Source: Rubrobacter tropicus
GTDB lineage: Bacteria; Actinomycetota; Rubrobacteria; Rubrobacterales; Rubrobacteraceae
NCBI RefSeq assembly: GCF_011492945.1
Contig: NZ_CP045119.1
Coordinates: 434,001 to 498,000, forward strand
Direction of reading: 5' to 3'
DNA: 64,000 nucleotides
In this document: positions 23,717-33,286 of the stretch, piece by piece
Numbering within the stretch: the first letter of the stretch is position 1
Layout of the letters: each line of letters begins with the position of its first letter
Made by a program: the position numbers and the translations under genes
The notes under the pieces: generated by a model
What the model was told of the DNA's origin: nothing
The model's database searches: none
Seen by the model: only the letters and a program-made list of their open reading frames with translations

Positions 23717-24568
23717 TCAGATCCTCCCCGCGCCGGCCCTCTCCAGGAACGTCCGGACGAAGCCCAGGTTGTGCCTCAGGGCCTCGCGGCTCGGGCGGGC
23801 GTCGCTGAAGTCCTCGATCACGAGCCACCCGTCGTAGCCGACGCCCTCCAGGGCCTCGAAGACCCCACCGAAGTCCACCACCCCGTCCTCCAGCGGCGAC
23901 CAGCGGGGCCTCCACACGCCGCCCCCCTCTGGCCGCTCGAATGCGGCGTTCTTGATGTGGACGTGCGCCAGGTACGGGCCCAGAAGCTCAGCGCCGATGC
24001 GGTAGTCCTCGAAGCCCTCCTGGGCCATGTTGCCCGGGTCGAAGATGACGCCAACGAGGTCGGGATCGAAGGCAGAGACCAGCCTGTGGGCGAGCGAGGC
24101 GCTCGGGCAGATGGTCTTGTGGTGGATCTCCACGAGCGCCTTGACCCCGTGCGACCCGGCCAGGTCTTCGACCCCCCTCAGGAACTCCTTAGCCACAGAG
24201 AACAGTTCTTCGTAAGAAGATCCATCCGGGGCCCCGACGCCCACCCGCACCTGCGGGGCGCCCGCGGTCCGGGCGAAGCGCATCGCCTCCTCCGCGGCTT
24301 CGATGTCGCCCACGGCGACGTAGGTGCCGATCCCTGGCACCTCGAGGCCGGCCTCCTCCGACACGCGGCGCGCCCTGCTGGCCTCCTCCTCCGTGGGCGC
24401 CAGGGTGCAGAGGTTGTTGCCCCAGAACGAGGGCTCTTCGTATCGGACCTCGTCCGGGACGCGGGTGACGCGCCACTCCACGCCGTCGTAGCCGGCGTCC
24501 TTTATCTCGCGCGCGGCCTCCTCGGGCGTCAGGTCCGGCAGACCCACCGTAAAGACTCCTACCTTCAT
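23717..24568 (-). CDS. Sugar phosphate isomerase/epimerase (AP endonuclease 2 fold)
   Basis: This 283-residue TIM-barrel protein belongs to the xylose-isomerase-like group. It has the starting YDGVEWRVT, ALVEIHHKTICPS, VGVIFDPGNMAQEG and YLAHVHIKNAAF with metal-binding Glu, Asp and His. These enzymes epimerise or isomerise sugars and inosose. ATG 24568 has AGGAGGTTC directly before it. It is one of three such proteins in the run. Confidence 0.85.
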   Translation of the reverse strand: MKVGVFTVGLPDLTPEEAAREIKDAGYDGVEWRVTRVPDEVRYEEPSFWGNNLCTLAPTEEEASRARRVSEEAGLEVPGIGTYVAVGDIEAAEEAMRFARTAGAPQVRVGVGAPDGSSYEELFSVAKEFLRGVEDLAGSHGVKALVEIHHKTICPSASLAHRLVSAFDPDLVGVIFDPGNMAQEGFEDYRIGAELLGPYLAHVHIKNAAFERPEGGGVWRPRWSPLEDGVVDFGGVFEALEGVGYDGWLVIEDFSDARPSREALRHNLGFVRTFLERAGAGRI

Positions 24569-24617
24569 GAACCTCCTCTTCGGCTCTCCGATCTACAGCT
24601 CTTCGGGCCCCGCCTCG

Positions 24618-25613
24618 TCAGGCCATCAGGGCCTCCCTCTCCCTGGTCACCTCGTGCTGCAGGGGATCCCCGCCCACGTACCGGCGCAACTCGTCCACCA
24701 CGAGGCGGCCCATGCGCCTGCGCTCGGCGCCCTGGGAGCCGGCGATGTGCGGCGTGAGCACGACGTTGGGCAGGTCGTAGAGGGGGGAGCCGGGCTCAGG
24801 CGGCTCGGGATGCGTCACGTCGAGGACCGCCTGGAGGTCGGGCCTCTCCGCGAGCACGGAGACCATCTCGGCCTCCCGCACGACGGCCCCGCGCGAGGTG
24901 TTGATAAACGTGGCGTCCGGTTTCATGGAGGCGAGGTGGGCGCCCTCGACCATGCCCTCCGTCTCCTGCAGCCAGGGCGTGTGCAGCGAGACGACGTCCG
25001 ACGTCGCGAACAGCTCTTCCAGCGGAACGAGCTCGACGCCCAGGCCGGCCGCCTCTTCTTCCGTTACGTAGGGGTCGTGGGCCACCACGCGCAGGTCGAA
25101 GGGTTCGAGGCGCTTACGCAGCAGGCGTCCGGTGGCGCCGAGGGAGACGATCCCGACCGTGCTCCCGTAGGCGCCTGGTATCCCCACGCGCGGCGGGAAA
25201 CCCCGCTCCCGCCTGACGGCGGCGGCGAGGTGCCAGACGCGCTTCAGGGAGAACAGGACGGCAGCCAGGGCATATTCCGCGACCGGAGCGGCGTTGGCCG
25301 CGTAGGCGCTGACCACGCGGACATTCCTCTCCCAGAGCTCATCCGTGACGAAGTGGCGGACGGACCCGGCCCCGTAGAAGACGGCTTCGAGACCTGGGGC
25401 CGCCTTCAGGAAAGCCGCATCCATGACCGGGGCTCCCCAGCCGGAGAGGATCACCTCCGCCCCGGCCAGTAACCCCGGGTCCTCCGCGACGGACTCGGCG
25501 GTCTGCGGCGGGGCATAGACGTCCACCATCTCCTCGATGTCCGCCCTCTCGGGCCCGCCGTAGACCCCGGCGAAGGCGTCTGGCCTGAGAACGTACAGGG
25601 CGCGGGGCTTCAC
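24618..25613 (-). CDS. D-2-hydroxyacid dehydrogenase family protein
   Basis: This is a 331-residue NAD-dependent dehydrogenase of the glycerate/phosphoglycerate dehydrogenase type. NAD fold: GIVSLGATGRLLRKRL, VVAHDPY. Catalytic regions: NTSRGAVV (Arg), DVTHPEPPEPGSPL (Glu) and LTPHIAGSQG (His). The GTG at 25613 overlaps the stop of the TIM-barrel gene upstream (GTGA); the longer frame upstream is spurious. In this context it may reduce a 2-keto acid such as hydroxypyruvate or a keto-sugar acid. Confidence 0.88.
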   Translation of the reverse strand: MKPRALYVLRPDAFAGVYGGPERADIEEMVDVYAPPQTAESVAEDPGLLAGAEVILSGWGAPVMDAAFLKAAPGLEAVFYGAGSVRHFVTDELWERNVRVVSAYAANAAPVAEYALAAVLFSLKRVWHLAAAVRRERGFPPRVGIPGAYGSTVGIVSLGATGRLLRKRLEPFDLRVVAHDPYVTEEEAAGLGVELVPLEELFATSDVVSLHTPWLQETEGMVEGAHLASMKPDATFINTSRGAVVREAEMVSVLAERPDLQAVLDVTHPEPPEPGSPLYDLPNVVLTPHIAGSQGAERRRMGRLVVDELRRYVGGDPLQHEVTREREALMA

Positions 25614-26452
25614 GCAGAACCTCCCGCGGGCACCTCGCCGAGCACGTGCTCCAGGTAGCGACGCTTCATAGTTTCGAGGACCTCTTCGCCGGGCTTCGCC
25701 CAGATCGCCTCGTTGAAGATCTCGACCTCCACGGGGCCTTCGTAGCCCGCGTCTTCGACCGCCTCGCGCATCCGGCGAAGCCCGATCACGCCGTCGCCCA
25801 TCATGCCGCGGGAGAGAAGCGGGTCCCCGCCTCCCCTGGGCCAGTCGTCCACGTGAAACCCGAGAATGCTTCCGGACGCCCGCCCTATTTCGGTGTAGAG
25901 ATCCGCGTCCCACCACACGTGGTAGGCGTCAATGACGACCCCGACCCGTGGCGAGCCGACCCGTCTGACTATGCCGTTCGCCTCGCCCAGGGTGCAGACG
26001 ACGGAGCGGTCGGCGGCGAAGGCGGGATGCAGAGGCTCTATCCCCAGGTTGATCCCCGCCTCGTCGGCGTAAGGCGCCAGGGTTTCTATGGCCTCTTCTA
26101 CCTCGTCCCTGGCTGCCCTGAGGTCCCTGCCTGGGGCCGCGCCGCAGACCAGCACGAGCACGTCCGTGCCGAGGGTGGCGGCCTCGTCCACCGCGCGGCG
26201 GTTGTCGTCGAGGCGGTCTAATCGCTCCCGCTTCGTGGTGGCCGGGAACATGCCGCCGCGGCAGAGGCTCGAGACCTTCAGGCCCGTCTCCCGCACGATG
26301 CTGGCGCTCTCTTCCAGGCCCGTTTCGGCCACCTTGTCGCGCCACAGTCCGATCCAGGGTATCCCGGCCCGCGCGCAGCCCTCGGCCGCCTCGCGCACGC
26401 CCCACCGTTTCGTCGTTGCCTGGTTGAGGCTGAGCCGTGAGAGGCCTGTCAT
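25610..26452 (-). CDS. Sugar phosphate isomerase/epimerase (TIM barrel)
   Basis: This is a 280-residue TIM-barrel protein of the AP-endonuclease-2/xylose isomerase-like fold: WIGLWRDKVAE, NLGIEPLHPAF (metal Glu), VGVVIDAYHVWWD (metal Asp/His) and ILGFHVDDWPRG, then VEVEIFNEAIW. ATG 26452 overlaps the DUF993 stop (ATGA). It differs clearly from the other two TIM-barrel proteins, so each probably handles its own substrate. Confidence 0.86.
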   Translation of the reverse strand: MTGLSRLSLNQATTKRWGVREAAEGCARAGIPWIGLWRDKVAETGLEESASIVRETGLKVSSLCRGGMFPATTKRERLDRLDDNRRAVDEAATLGTDVLVLVCGAAPGRDLRAARDEVEEAIETLAPYADEAGINLGIEPLHPAFAADRSVVCTLGEANGIVRRVGSPRVGVVIDAYHVWWDADLYTEIGRASGSILGFHVDDWPRGGGDPLLSRGMMGDGVIGLRRMREAVEDAGYEGPVEVEIFNEAIWAKPGEEVLETMKRRYLEHVLGEVPAGGSA

Positions 26453-27621
26453 CAGGAGACGCCAGCCAGCGCCAGCACGGGCCGCATCCTTCCGGCGGAC
26501 TGCTCGGGGTCGGCCAACAGCCCGGCCCGGTCGGCCAGCACGAAAATCTCGGAGAGGTGGATGATGGATCTCGCCCCTTCGAGCCCCCCGACCATGCGGA
26601 AGTGGTCCTGGTGGCCGTTCAGGTAAGCGAGGAAGACGACGCCTGTCTTGTAGAAGCGGGTTGGCGACCGGAAGACGTGGCGGGCAAGGGGGACGGTGGG
26701 GGAGAGTACCTCCCCGTAGCGTTCTTCGTCGCCCTCGTCCAGGGCGCGCAGGGCGAGGGACGCGGCGGGTGCTATGGCGTCGAAGACGCCGAGCAGGGCG
26801 TCGGAGTAGCCCTCCTCGTCGCCAAGGATGAGGCCGGGGTAGTCGAAGTCGTCGCCGGAGTACATTCTCACGCCCTCGGGCAGCCGGCGGCGCATAGCGA
26901 CCTCGCGCTCGGCGTCGAGCAGGGAGACTTTTATGCCCTCGATCTTGGGCGCGTGCTCCCCGATGATGCCGAGGCACGACTCCATCGCGAGGTCGAGGTC
27001 GTCGTGGCCCCAGTAACCCTTCAAGGCGGGGTCGAAAGCTTCCCCGAGCCAGTGCAGGACTACGGGTTCCGAGACCGCCGAGAGCACGTTCCCGTAGACC
27101 CTGGCGTAGTCTTCGGGGCCGCGGGCGGCGGCGGCCAGCGCCCGGCTCGCCATCAGGATGACGCGCCCGCCCGCGCTCTCGACGGAGGCGCACTGTTCCT
27201 CATAAGCCCTTTCTACGTCCACGAGGGAGCTTGCCTGGTTCTGATCTAGGTGGTCCGTGCCGGCGCCGCAGGCTATGCGGTCTTTGGCGCCCTCCGCGCG
27301 GGCCTCGGCGACGGAGCGCCGTATCAACTCCCCCGACGTCTCCCAGTCGAGGCCCATCCCCCTCTGGGCCGTGTCCATCGCCTCTGCCACGGAGAGGCCC
27401 AGGGACCAAAGGTGACGCCTGTAGGCGAGCGTAGCCCCCCAGTCTAGAGCTACCCTGAGCGTCGGGTCGTTGTCTGCCAAAGGGTCGGCGACGACGTGGG
27501 CCGCGGCGTAGGCGACCCGCGTCCGCGGCGGCGCGGCGGGCACGATGGGTAGCGGTTCTCCGTGGGGTATGTATGGTTTCAGCGACCCGTCGGCGCGCGG
27601 GAGCGTTAGTTCTTTAAGCAC
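26452..27621 (-). CDS. DUF993 protein (dihydrodipicolinate synthase-like barrel)
   Basis: This is a 389-residue member of the DUF993 family, annotated in databases as dihydrodipicolinate-synthase-like but functionally unknown. Visible stretches are VALDWGATLAYRRHLWSLGL, CGAGTDHLD, LHWLGEAFDPALKGYWG and GIKVSLLDAE with a Lys in the usual Schiff-base strand position. An aldolase-like role on a sugar or inositol-derived keto acid is my inference. The start is GTG 27621, and it overlaps the Gfo gene by eight bases. Confidence 0.85.
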   Translation of the reverse strand: MLKELTLPRADGSLKPYIPHGEPLPIVPAAPPRTRVAYAAAHVVADPLADNDPTLRVALDWGATLAYRRHLWSLGLSVAEAMDTAQRGMGLDWETSGELIRRSVAEARAEGAKDRIACGAGTDHLDQNQASSLVDVERAYEEQCASVESAGGRVILMASRALAAAARGPEDYARVYGNVLSAVSEPVVLHWLGEAFDPALKGYWGHDDLDLAMESCLGIIGEHAPKIEGIKVSLLDAEREVAMRRRLPEGVRMYSGDDFDYPGLILGDEEGYSDALLGVFDAIAPAASLALRALDEGDEERYGEVLSPTVPLARHVFRSPTRFYKTGVVFLAYLNGHQDHFRMVGGLEGARSIIHLSEIFVLADRAGLLADPEQSAGRMRPVLALAGVS

Positions 27622-28813
27622 GGCCCAGCTCCCTCTCGGGCTCCCGCGACGGCCGCGCCTCGAGTTCGGGGACGTCTAGCCAGCGCCGCTCCCTCCAGGA
27701 CTGCAGGCCGAGCTCGGCCAGTTGCACGCCCCTGGCGCCTTCGAGCAGGTCGTAGGGGAACGGGTCGTCGGCGACCACGTGTTTTAGGAACATCTCCCAC
27801 TGGATCTTGAACGCGTTCTCCGGCTCGTCGTCCTGAGGGATATCGAACCACTGCGAGCGGTAGTCGTTCGTGTCGGGCAGGTCGGGGTTCCAGACGGCCT
27901 TCGGCGTGTTGGCCCGGTGCTGGGCCTTGCAGTCGCGCAGGCCCGCGACCGCGCTTCCCTCCGTGCCGTCGACCTGCAACTCGAAGAGTTCGTCCCGGTT
28001 GACGCGCACGCACCACGAGGAGTTGAAGTGCGCGACTATGCCCCCCTCCAGCTCGAAGGTCGCGTAGGCCGCGTCGTCGGCCGTCGCCTCGTACGGGGCG
28101 CCGGCCTCGTCCCGGCGTTCGGGGATGTGGGTCGCCCCGAGGCAGGAAAGGGCCTTGATCGGGCCGAGCAGGTTGTCCAGGACGTAGCGCCAGTGGGGGA
28201 GCATGTCCACGATGATCCCGCCCCCGTCCTCCGCGCGGTAGTTCCAGGACGGCCTCTGCGAGGGACGGCCCTCCCCCTCGAAGACCCAGTAGCCGAACTC
28301 GCCCCGCACCGAGAGGACGCGGTCGAAGAAGCCCTCGTCGACGAGACGCCTCAGCTTGAGCAGGCCAGGCAAAAAGAGCTTGTCCTGGACTACGCCGTGC
28401 TTGACGCCCCGCTCGCGGGCCAGGCTGGCGAGGTCCAGGGCTTCATCCAGGCTCGTTGCGGTCGGCTTCTCGCAGTAGACGTGCTTGCCCGCTTCTATGG
28501 CCTGGCGAACGGCCTCCACCCTGCGGGTCGTTGTCTGGGAGTCGAAGTAGATCTCCGTATCGGGATCTGCCAGGCACCCCTCGAGGTCCGTGCTCCAGCG
28601 CCCGACTCCGTGCGCCTCGGCCAGGGTGCGCAGCTTCTTCTCGTTGCGCCCGACGAGGATCGGATCGGGCATAAGCGTCTCGCCGCCGGGCAGCGCGACC
28701 CCGCCCTGCTTCCTGATGGCGACGATGGAGCGCGCGAGGTGCTGGCGGGTTCCCATCCTCCCCGTGACGCCGTTCATTATGATGCCGATCCTGCGTCCCG
28801 AAGGCGACGCCAC
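27614..28813 (-). CDS. Gfo/Idh/MocA family oxidoreductase
   Basis: This is a 399-residue dehydrogenase-like protein. NAD region: IGIIMNGVTGRMGTRQHLARS; EKPTATS carries the catalytic Lys; GGGIIVDMLPHWRYVLDNL follows. It is longer than its paralogue at 22611 and has a distinct C-terminus. GTG 28813 has GGAGGCGTAGCC upstream and lies two bases after the preceding gene. Pairing with DUF993 and TIM-barrel epimerases suggests a pathway of oxidation, epimerisation and cleavage. Confidence 0.86.
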   Translation of the reverse strand: MASPSGRRIGIIMNGVTGRMGTRQHLARSIVAIRKQGGVALPGGETLMPDPILVGRNEKKLRTLAEAHGVGRWSTDLEGCLADPDTEIYFDSQTTTRRVEAVRQAIEAGKHVYCEKPTATSLDEALDLASLARERGVKHGVVQDKLFLPGLLKLRRLVDEGFFDRVLSVRGEFGYWVFEGEGRPSQRPSWNYRAEDGGGIIVDMLPHWRYVLDNLLGPIKALSCLGATHIPERRDEAGAPYEATADDAAYATFELEGGIVAHFNSSWCVRVNRDELFELQVDGTEGSAVAGLRDCKAQHRANTPKAVWNPDLPDTNDYRSQWFDIPQDDEPENAFKIQWEMFLKHVVADDPFPYDLLEGARGVQLAELGLQSWRERRWLDVPELEARPSREPERELGRA

Positions 28814-28815
28814 GG

Positions 28816-29664
28816 CTACGCCTCCAGCTCCACGCCGGCCTCTTTGCAGAGGACCCGGATCTCGGCGAGCGACTCCCGGGTGGCGCCTTCGAGGCCGCCC
28901 CGGGCAGTCTCGTAGTGGGTTTCGAGGGAGAGCAGGCCGGCGTACCCGTCATCGGCGAGGGCGCGAAGCTGGCCAACGTAATCTATTACGCCCGAGCCCA
29001 TCTTCGTCCAGTCGCCTCTCTCGTCCACGTCCTTGAGGTGGACGTGGACTACGCGGTCGCGGACGTGGGCGTAGCCTTCGGGGAAGGGCCGTGAGCTCAT
29101 GGCCGCCTCGTTGCCGGGGTCCCAGATCACGCCGAGCGCCGGCGACCGCACGCGGTCGAGGACCCAGCCGGTCTCCTTGCCCGTGGCCAGGTTGCAGGCG
29201 TGCTCGTTCTCGATGCCCAAAGTGAGGCCGGCAGCCTCCGTTCTCCTGGCTGCTTCGGCCAGCGCCTCCGAGACCTCCTCCCGCACCTCGTCAGGCCTCT
29301 CGACCCGCCAGAACGAGAACGCCCGCACCAGCGGGGCATCGAAGAGGCGGGCGACGTCGAAGGAGCGTTCGAGGACCTGCCACTGCTCGTCCCTGGCCGC
29401 CGGCGAGGCGAAGTGCGTGGCGCCTCCCGGCTCCCCGCTACCGTCGAGGTGGCACTTGAAGAGCGGCGAGGCTATCCCGCCGACGCGTATCCCCCTGGCG
29501 TCGAGGAGCGACTTCATCTCGGTCAGGCTATCCTCGTTTTGGGAGACAACGTTCTCGCCGCCGACGGCGCGCAGCTCGACCGTGCTCACGCCAAGGTCCT
29601 CGCAGACGTCGAGGGCGTGGGCAAGATCCTGGGAGATTTCGTCAGTGATCACGCACAGGCGCAC
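28816..29664 (-). CDS. Sugar phosphate isomerase/epimerase (TIM barrel)
   Basis: This is a 282-residue protein of the xylose-isomerase-like barrel family: GVSTVELRAVGG near the start, LGIENEHACNLATG, LGVIWDPGNEAAM and VVHVHLKDVDERGDW with the metal ligands Glu, Asp and His. It starts at GTG 29664 behind AAAGGAGAG. It is the third barrel epimerase of the operon. Exact substrate unknown. Confidence 0.86.
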   Translation of the reverse strand: MRLCVITDEISQDLAHALDVCEDLGVSTVELRAVGGENVVSQNEDSLTEMKSLLDARGIRVGGIASPLFKCHLDGSGEPGGATHFASPAARDEQWQVLERSFDVARLFDAPLVRAFSFWRVERPDEVREEVSEALAEAARRTEAAGLTLGIENEHACNLATGKETGWVLDRVRSPALGVIWDPGNEAAMSSRPFPEGYAHVRDRVVHVHLKDVDERGDWTKMGSGVIDYVGQLRALADDGYAGLLSLETHYETARGGLEGATRESLAEIRVLCKEAGVELEA

Positions 29665-29687
29665 CTGTTCTCTCCTTTCGTCGTGTC

Positions 29688-31055
29688 CTAGCGGGGGCCG
29701 GCGGTGAGCCCGGAGGGTTCCTCGAAATGGGACAGGTACTCCGACTGGGCCTCGAACATCTCATCGAACATCTCCCTCGCGCCTGGCCTGTGGCCGACGA
29801 GGGGGTCGTTCGCGAAGGCCCTGTAGGCGAGGTCCCGGTCCCCGGCCAGGGCCGCGTCGACGATCACCTCGGCGTTCCAGACGTGCGGGTGGACGAGGGC
29901 CGCGACTTCGGGCGGGAGCTCCCCGAACGCGACGCCCGAGGCCCCGAGTCCGCCGACCGCGCCGAAGGTCTCGACCACCGCACCATCCGGGACGCCGCGG
30001 AGCTGGCCGTTGTTTGGCAGGTTCATTATGTTGACGGATGTCCTGCCCGTCGTCATCGCGGCGATGATGTCGGAGATCTCCTCCCGCGAGCGCTCGAGGG
30101 GGATGGGCTCTTCGCCGGAGGCCATCCTGCGCGTCTTCTCCCTGGCGGCGGCGAGCTTCTCGCGCCGGGTCTCCATCGTCGTGATCCTGAGGTCGAGCCG
30201 CCCGCGCTCCTCATCGCTCTCCAGGTAGCCGGGGACGAACTCGCAGACGTGTCGGTCGCCCGCCGCGGGCAGGTAGCCGTGCGTGCGGCACAGCTCGGTC
30301 CTCATGCCCCAGGTGTTCACGAACGGGTCGCCGGAGGACGACCTCCCCAGCGCCCGCTCGCGCGCCTCGCCGCCCGCGACGCGCCGGAACGCTTCTCCCG
30401 TGACGTCCCGCCCGCGGGCGGAGACGGCCGTGATCCAGATAAAGTGGTTGACGCCGGCTACGCCCACGCCAACCTCTTCTTCCGGAACGTCGAACATCTC
30501 GGAGAGCATGGCCAGGGTCGAGAAGAGCTCGTGGCAGAGGCCGACGCAGCGCACGGAGGTCGCCTTCGTGACGGCCCTGGTGAGCGTCGTCATCGGGTTG
30601 GTGAGGTTGAGCATAACCGCGTCCGGGCAGTGCTCCTCCATCGCGCGGGCGATGCCGACGACGACTGGGATGTTCCGCAGGGCGCGGAACACGCCGCCCG
30701 GGCCTACCGTGTCCCCGACCGTCTGCACCACGCCGTATCGGGCCGGTATCTCGAGGTCGAGCGCCATCGTGTCGAGGCCGCCGGTGGAGATGCAGAGCAC
30801 CACGAAGTCCGCCCCGGCGAGGGCCTCCTCCAGCACGGTAGTCTTCTCCAGCGCGAGGTCTGCGCCGGAGAGGGAGACCATGCGTTCACCCAGGCGATAG
30901 AGGTCTTCAAGGGCCTCGGGGTCGAGGTCGTGGAGGGTGAGCGTGCTCCCCGACAGGTCCTCGTTCAGGGCGACGTCTTCTATTATCTTCGGCCCCCACT
31001 GGTAGCTGCCGCCCCCGACGACGGCTATCTTCGGTGCCGCTTTACCCTCGCTCAC
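29688..31055 (-). CDS. Glycoside hydrolase family 4 (alpha-galacturonidase/alpha-glucosidase type)
   Basis: This is a 455-residue NAD- and metal-dependent GH4 enzyme, which cleaves sugars by redox-assisted elimination. Landmarks: VVGGGSYQWGPKIIEDV (NAD fold), NLTNPMTTLTRAV, the Mn-binding cysteine in VGLCHE and VNHFIW. In a uronate operon an alpha-galacturonidase or alpha-glucuronidase activity is likely. GTG 31055 overlaps the stop of the sugar-binding protein gene (GTGA); the longer upstream frame is spurious. Confidence 0.88.
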   Translation of the reverse strand: MSEGKAAPKIAVVGGGSYQWGPKIIEDVALNEDLSGSTLTLHDLDPEALEDLYRLGERMVSLSGADLALEKTTVLEEALAGADFVVLCISTGGLDTMALDLEIPARYGVVQTVGDTVGPGGVFRALRNIPVVVGIARAMEEHCPDAVMLNLTNPMTTLTRAVTKATSVRCVGLCHELFSTLAMLSEMFDVPEEEVGVGVAGVNHFIWITAVSARGRDVTGEAFRRVAGGEARERALGRSSSGDPFVNTWGMRTELCRTHGYLPAAGDRHVCEFVPGYLESDEERGRLDLRITTMETRREKLAAAREKTRRMASGEEPIPLERSREEISDIIAAMTTGRTSVNIMNLPNNGQLRGVPDGAVVETFGAVGGLGASGVAFGELPPEVAALVHPHVWNAEVIVDAALAGDRDLAYRAFANDPLVGHRPGAREMFDEMFEAQSEYLSHFEEPSGLTAGPR

Positions 31056-32349
31056 CGGTTGGCCTTCTCGAGGGCGCTCTCGGCCTCGGTAAAGAACTGG
31101 TCGACGGCCTGGTCGACGTTCGACCGGCCGAAGGCTACGTCCTGGTTGGTGCGGAGCAGGATCTCCTCGATCTCGCCCGCTCCCATCGGCGGGGGAGGGG
31201 GCAGGGGCGCGGCGTCCTGGCGGACGGAGGCGAGGTAGTCGAAGACCTTCTGCTCCGTCTCGGGGACCTCGCTGCGCAGCATCTCGCGGATCTCCGAGTT
31301 GCCCGAGATGCCGCGCTCGGTGCCGAGGATCCTGTTCGCCTCCTTGTCGTTGAGGAAGAAGTCTATGAGTTGGACGACCTCCTCCTGGTAGTCGCTGCGC
31401 GAGTAACCGCTCAGGAGCTGGGAGGGCTTGAGGTATATGCCGGGCTCGGCGCCGCTCGGTATCGTGGTCAGGTCGAGCTCCCTCTCGGTAAGCTCCGCCA
31501 GGCCCGTGTACTGGTTGGAGAAGGCGAACTCCATGGCGGCCTTGCCCCGGATCAGGAGCGTCGTGTTGAGGTCCCCCGTGTCGGTCGCCTGCAGGTCGCC
31601 GGGCGCGGCGGCACCGGAGCGGCGCAGGTCGTCCCAGAACGTCAGCCACTCCCTGTAGGTCTCCTCGTCGAAGCCGAGGCTGGTGCCGTCGTAGAGGCTC
31701 TGGCCCCTCTGGATGGTGAAGATCTCGAGCACGGGCTCCACACCACCCGCGTCCTCGACCCCGTAGAACTCTTCCCCGCCTGCCCCCGAGAGCTGCCCGG
31801 CGGTCCGGGCGAGGTCGTCCCAGGTCCAGGAGTCGTTCGGGGCTCCATGCCTGCGTCCTCGAAGCGCGCCACGTCGTAGGCGACTATCTGCGCGTTGTCC
31901 CCGAAGGAGAGCGCGTAGGTCTTGCCGTCGATCTGGCCGTTCTCTATCTGCCCCCGATCGAAGTTCTGGAGGTTGATCTCGTCCGGTATGTACTCGTCGA
32001 GCTCCATGAGTACGCCGCGACCGGCGTACTCCGTCAGGTAACGGTAGTCGGTCTGGATGACGTCCGGGGCGTTGCCGCCGGAGGCCTGGGTGGCGAGCTT
32101 GTTCCAGTACTCGTCGAAGTCGCCGATGGGCTCGGGCGTGATCTTGACCCCCGAGTTGTTCTTCTCGAAGAGCTTGAGGGCCTCCCTCGTCCTCTCGTGG
32201 CGCACCGTCGAGCCCCACCAGGTCATGCGCATCTGCGTCCCGCCGGCGCCGCTGCCGGCGCAGCCGGCCAAAAGCCCAGACGCGTAGAGGCCGGCCAGGA
32301 CCGCGCCGCCCCCCTTGAGCACCTGCTTCCGGGTCAACGTGTTTTGCAT
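31052..32349 (-). pseudogene. Sugar-binding lipoprotein of an ABC importer, broken by a frameshift
   Basis: This would be an extracellular solute-binding lipoprotein of about 430 residues, with lipobox LLAGC after KGGGAVLAGLYASG and the typical MTWWGS start of the mature part. ATG 32349 has a strong GGAGGAATT site. The reading frame shifts near 31840: upstream it runs to FEDAGMEP, and the continuation SWTWDDLART is found in the next frame and runs to the end at 31052. Restoring one G in the minus-strand GAGCCCCGAAC joins them. Either the gene is inactive or there is a base error. The paralogue at 34324 is intact. Confidence 0.85.
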
Positions 32350-32395
32350 AATTCCTCCAAGGTTCTCTGGTCTTTGGCTCGTCTTCTCCACAGGC

Positions 32396-33280
32396 TCAGC
32401 CTTTCAGGCCCGTGGTGGAGATGCCCTCCACGATCAGGCGCTGGAAGAACAGGAAGAACAGGAACGTGGGCGCGAGCGAGAGGACGCTCATCGCGAACAT
32501 CGGCCCCCACTGCGAGTCTCCGGTGGAGTCGAGGAACAGCCTCAAGCCCAGCGGCACCGTGTAGAGCGCGGTGTCCGAGAGGTAGATGAGCTGGCTGAAG
32601 AAGTCGTCGTAGGTCCACAGGAAGGTAAAGATCGCCGTCGTCACCAGCGCCGGCAAAAGGAGCGGGACGATGATGCGCCAGTACACGGAGAACGGCCCGC
32701 AACCGTCCACCTTCGCCGCGTCGTCCAGCTCCCTCGGGATCCCCCTTATGAACTGGACCATGAGGAAGATGAAAAAGGCGTCCGTGGCGAGGAACTTCGG
32801 CACGATCAGGGGCAGGAACGTGTTGACCCAGTCGAGGTTGAGGAAGAGCGTGTACTGCGGGATCAGGGTGACGTGCTGGGGCAGCATGATGGTGAGAAGC
32901 ATCATCGCGAACCAGAAGCCCTTGAAGCGGAAGTCGAGCCTGGCGAAGGCGTAGGCCGCCATCGAGCAGGCGAAGACGTTGCCCACAACGGCCCCGGCGC
33001 ACACGACGAAGGAGTTAAGGAAGAAGCCGCTGAAGGGCGTCCCGGCACCGAACCAACCGTCCACGTAGTTAGAGAGCACGATCTCCCTCGGGATCAGGGA
33101 CAGGTCGCTGAAGATCTGGTCGGCCGGCTTGAGGGAGCTCGCGAACATCCAAAGCAGGGGGTAGAGCATGATCACGGCCCCCCCGATGAGCAGGGCGTGC
33201 AAGGTCAGGGCCCGCCAGCCGGCCCCCGCCCCCCGCTTGCCCGCCGGCGCTTCCGTCGGTGCCGCGCTTTGCGTCGCCAT
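32396..33280 (-). CDS. Carbohydrate ABC transporter permease (MalG/UgpE type)
   Basis: This is a 294-residue inner-membrane permease with six predicted membrane helices. The EAA loop, where the ATPase docks, reads ELDDAAKVDGCGPFSVYWRIIVPLL. It begins six bases after the MalF-type gene. No ATPase gene lies in this run, so it probably shares a MsmK/UgpC-type ATPase encoded elsewhere. Confidence 0.93.
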   Translation of the reverse strand: MATQSAAPTEAPAGKRGAGAGWRALTLHALLIGGAVIMLYPLLWMFASSLKPADQIFSDLSLIPREIVLSNYVDGWFGAGTPFSGFFLNSFVVCAGAVVGNVFACSMAAYAFARLDFRFKGFWFAMMLLTIMLPQHVTLIPQYTLFLNLDWVNTFLPLIVPKFLATDAFFIFLMVQFIRGIPRELDDAAKVDGCGPFSVYWRIIVPLLLPALVTTAIFTFLWTYDDFFSQLIYLSDTALYTVPLGLRLFLDSTGDSQWGPMFAMSVLSLAPTFLFFLFFQRLIVEGISTTGLKG

Positions 33281-33286
33281 CTCCTC

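Noticed and set aside
29688-31649. Extended version of the GH4 frame
   Set aside because: The upstream part is out of frame with the sugar-binding gene it overlaps; GTG 31055 gives the normal GH4 N-terminus.
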